A DNA stretch of 64,000 bases from Sternotherus odoratus. Its lineage: Eukaryota > Chordata > Testudines > Kinosternidae. Positions 62,490 through 64,000 of the stretch are shown piece after piece. Under the pieces are notes generated by a model. The model did no database searches. It was not told the origin of the DNA and worked only from the letters and a program-made list of their open reading frames with translations. How positions within the stretch are numbered: the first letter of the stretch is position 1; every line of letters begins with the position of its first letter. A program made the translations under genes and the position numbers. Location: assembly GCA_032164245.1 (NCBI GenBank), contig JAVMKO010000001.1, positions 250,985,644 to 251,049,643 on the forward strand, given 5' to 3'.

Positions 62490-62691
62490 GAGCTGGATCC
62501 AGCCCCCTTGAGCACAACTAATGGTTACGAAGTGGACACTACTGCAATCCATTCATTACATCTGCTGGAGATGGAAGACTTCAAGAATGTTGCAAAGGAA
62601 GAGTCACTTTGGACTGGACCTTCCCATATGCATATGCTTCCCCAAATGTATAACCTCAGACCGCATCCCAGCCCTTGGTGCTACTACATAG
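62490..62691 (+). other. Exon-like block upstream of TSC22D1
   Basis: A 202-base block on the plus strand with an acceptor-like tgcctgtttcag before it and a donor-like tag followed by gtaggc after it, lying wholly inside an open frame (62475-62771). The translated sequence has no recognised domain. The polypyrimidine tract is weak. Could be an exon of a divergent non-coding transcript, a fragment of a repeat or chance. Confidence 0.2.
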
Positions 62692-64000
62692 GTAGGCTGT
62701 GTGTCAGAAGCAAGATGTCTAGTTCAGCCCAACAATCTTGTAACTTCAATTATTGCAATGGGATAGACTAAATATTTGGATATCTAACTTTTATATATTA
62801 AAAATCTTAGCAAAAGGGAAACAACAAGAATCTGGGTCCCACCACATATTCTCAAGCTACTGCTCCACAGATATCAGAAACAGCATTATTTTAGTATTAG
62901 TAACTCCATGATGTTACAGTAGTAATACACATTCATCTCTGTTCACAACATTGACTATATGTGGATGTGAGGTAATTATACTAAACCATTTAATAGGCAC
63001 AGTTTGTTGGTTTTAGTCAAGACTAGGAGAAGAACATTGCAAGTCAATTTCCCAGTTTATTGGTAAACCTGTATGGCAGTACATTTAAAAAAAAAAGTAA
63101 TTAACAATAATAAAAAATGAAGTGTTTTACTATGGAGCGGCAATTGTTATTAGAGATAGTGGTTTAGCATTGTATGGATTAGTTGTTTTTTTATTGTTTT
63201 TAACTGGTGACTATATTTAATCTATAAAGGTGACCTACAAAGTCTTGTGCAACCTTTTTTGTTCTTTAAATAAGTCATAAAAGGAATTCTCTCACCCTTC
63301 ATCTCCCAAAAAGTTTGATTATGCTTCCCTTTTTTTCTTAGAAAAACCAGGAATATCATGTTTTGAATTTTCTTTTTTTGTTGGATGACTTATTGGATGA
63401 TTCAAAACCACATAGTGGGAGATTTTTCAGCCTGCAGATGAAGGGCAGGAGTGTTGAATCTTTAGCAAATACAATTTCTTCCAAAGTTTAGTTAAGTGTT
63501 GACAGAAACTAAGAATTTTAGCTATCTTAATAAAAATACCACAGCCTCTCCATTAATCCAGTTTAACCCTGGTACTAGTGAATTGTAATCATACTAAACC
63601 ATCTGTAAGGTAATTTTTCAACATTTCACTGCATGGTTTCTCAAGGCCTGACATGTGGGTAGGTTACATTCAAATGCAAATTTGATTAAGGAGATCTAAA
63701 AGCTTTGTTTTATCATTCAATTATGGCATGTAAACATTGAACACAGAGCTCTAGTACAATGGTAAAGGTTAAAAGAAAATGTTCAGACCTTCTGTTGCTC
63801 ATACATTATCAGCCAAAACAACTGCCTGATCTTATTGCTGTTACCCATCATCCTCTCTTCTATTCCCCACCTTCACCTCCATTTGCAATCATCACTCATC
63901 AAATAACATCCTAAATATGGGCTCGATTCTGGAAGGCCTTTGATAAATATTCCTTATTTCTAAGTGTTAAGTCAATCATTTAAATAAGGGTCTACGGGAT
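62692..64000. other. Intergenic AT-rich sequence
   Basis: No coding region, RNA gene or repeat recognised. Confidence 0.5.

Overview
This is a vertebrate nuclear genome window, AT-rich and repeat-rich, almost certainly from a turtle (Cryptodira). The turtle call rests on a tRNA-derived SINE at 43.5-43.7 kb whose sequence I recognise as the turtle Lys-tRNA (Cry-type) SINE, on a DIRS retrotransposon, and on several short DNA-transposon families that I know as common in turtle genomes. There are no bacterial features, CRISPR arrays, rRNA genes or functional tRNA genes.

The only confidently recognised host gene is TSC22D1 on the minus strand. Its long-isoform first exon supplies 945 complete codons plus two bases (55912-58748). 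The open frame runs into a consensus splice donor, and the terminal leucine-zipper (TSC box) exons are not in the window. A CpG island promoter (about 58.5-60.4 kb) covers the start of the gene, with YY1, NRF1, Sp1 and CCAAT motifs, a G-rich GGGGCC-type repeat and a candidate three-codon uORF. Everything below 55.9 kb is therefore the large first intron of the long isoform. Everything above 60.4 kb is upstream flank.

The intron is packed with transposon history. From low to high coordinates: a 1.03-kb TIR element (3.1-4.2 kb); the 3' end of a hAT transposon with a decayed dimerisation domain (5.5-6.1 kb); a nearly full-length but broken DIRS-type tyrosine-recombinase retrotransposon (6.2-12.1 kb, minus strand) with inverted terminal repeats, an internal complementary region, Gag-like, RT/RNase H and recombinase remnants, itself split by a 321-bp hAT element with a perfect 8-bp target duplication; three more short hAT elements with 8-bp duplications (28.9, 44.8 and 49.9 kb); two small foldback retroelement copies (34.2 and 42.4 kb); a SINE; a retroposed-looking insert between 24-bp direct repeats (46.7-46.9 kb); CR1- and L2-like LINE tails; and old palindromic repeats. 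An interval of somewhat higher GC at 17.3-22.4 kb contains an exon-like block of unknown nature.

No new gene system is evident. The most notable structures are the DIRS/hAT nest, the pair of foldback retroelement insertions, the direct-repeat-flanked insert and the promoter-proximal GGGGCC tract. Repeat family names come from recognition, not from a database search.
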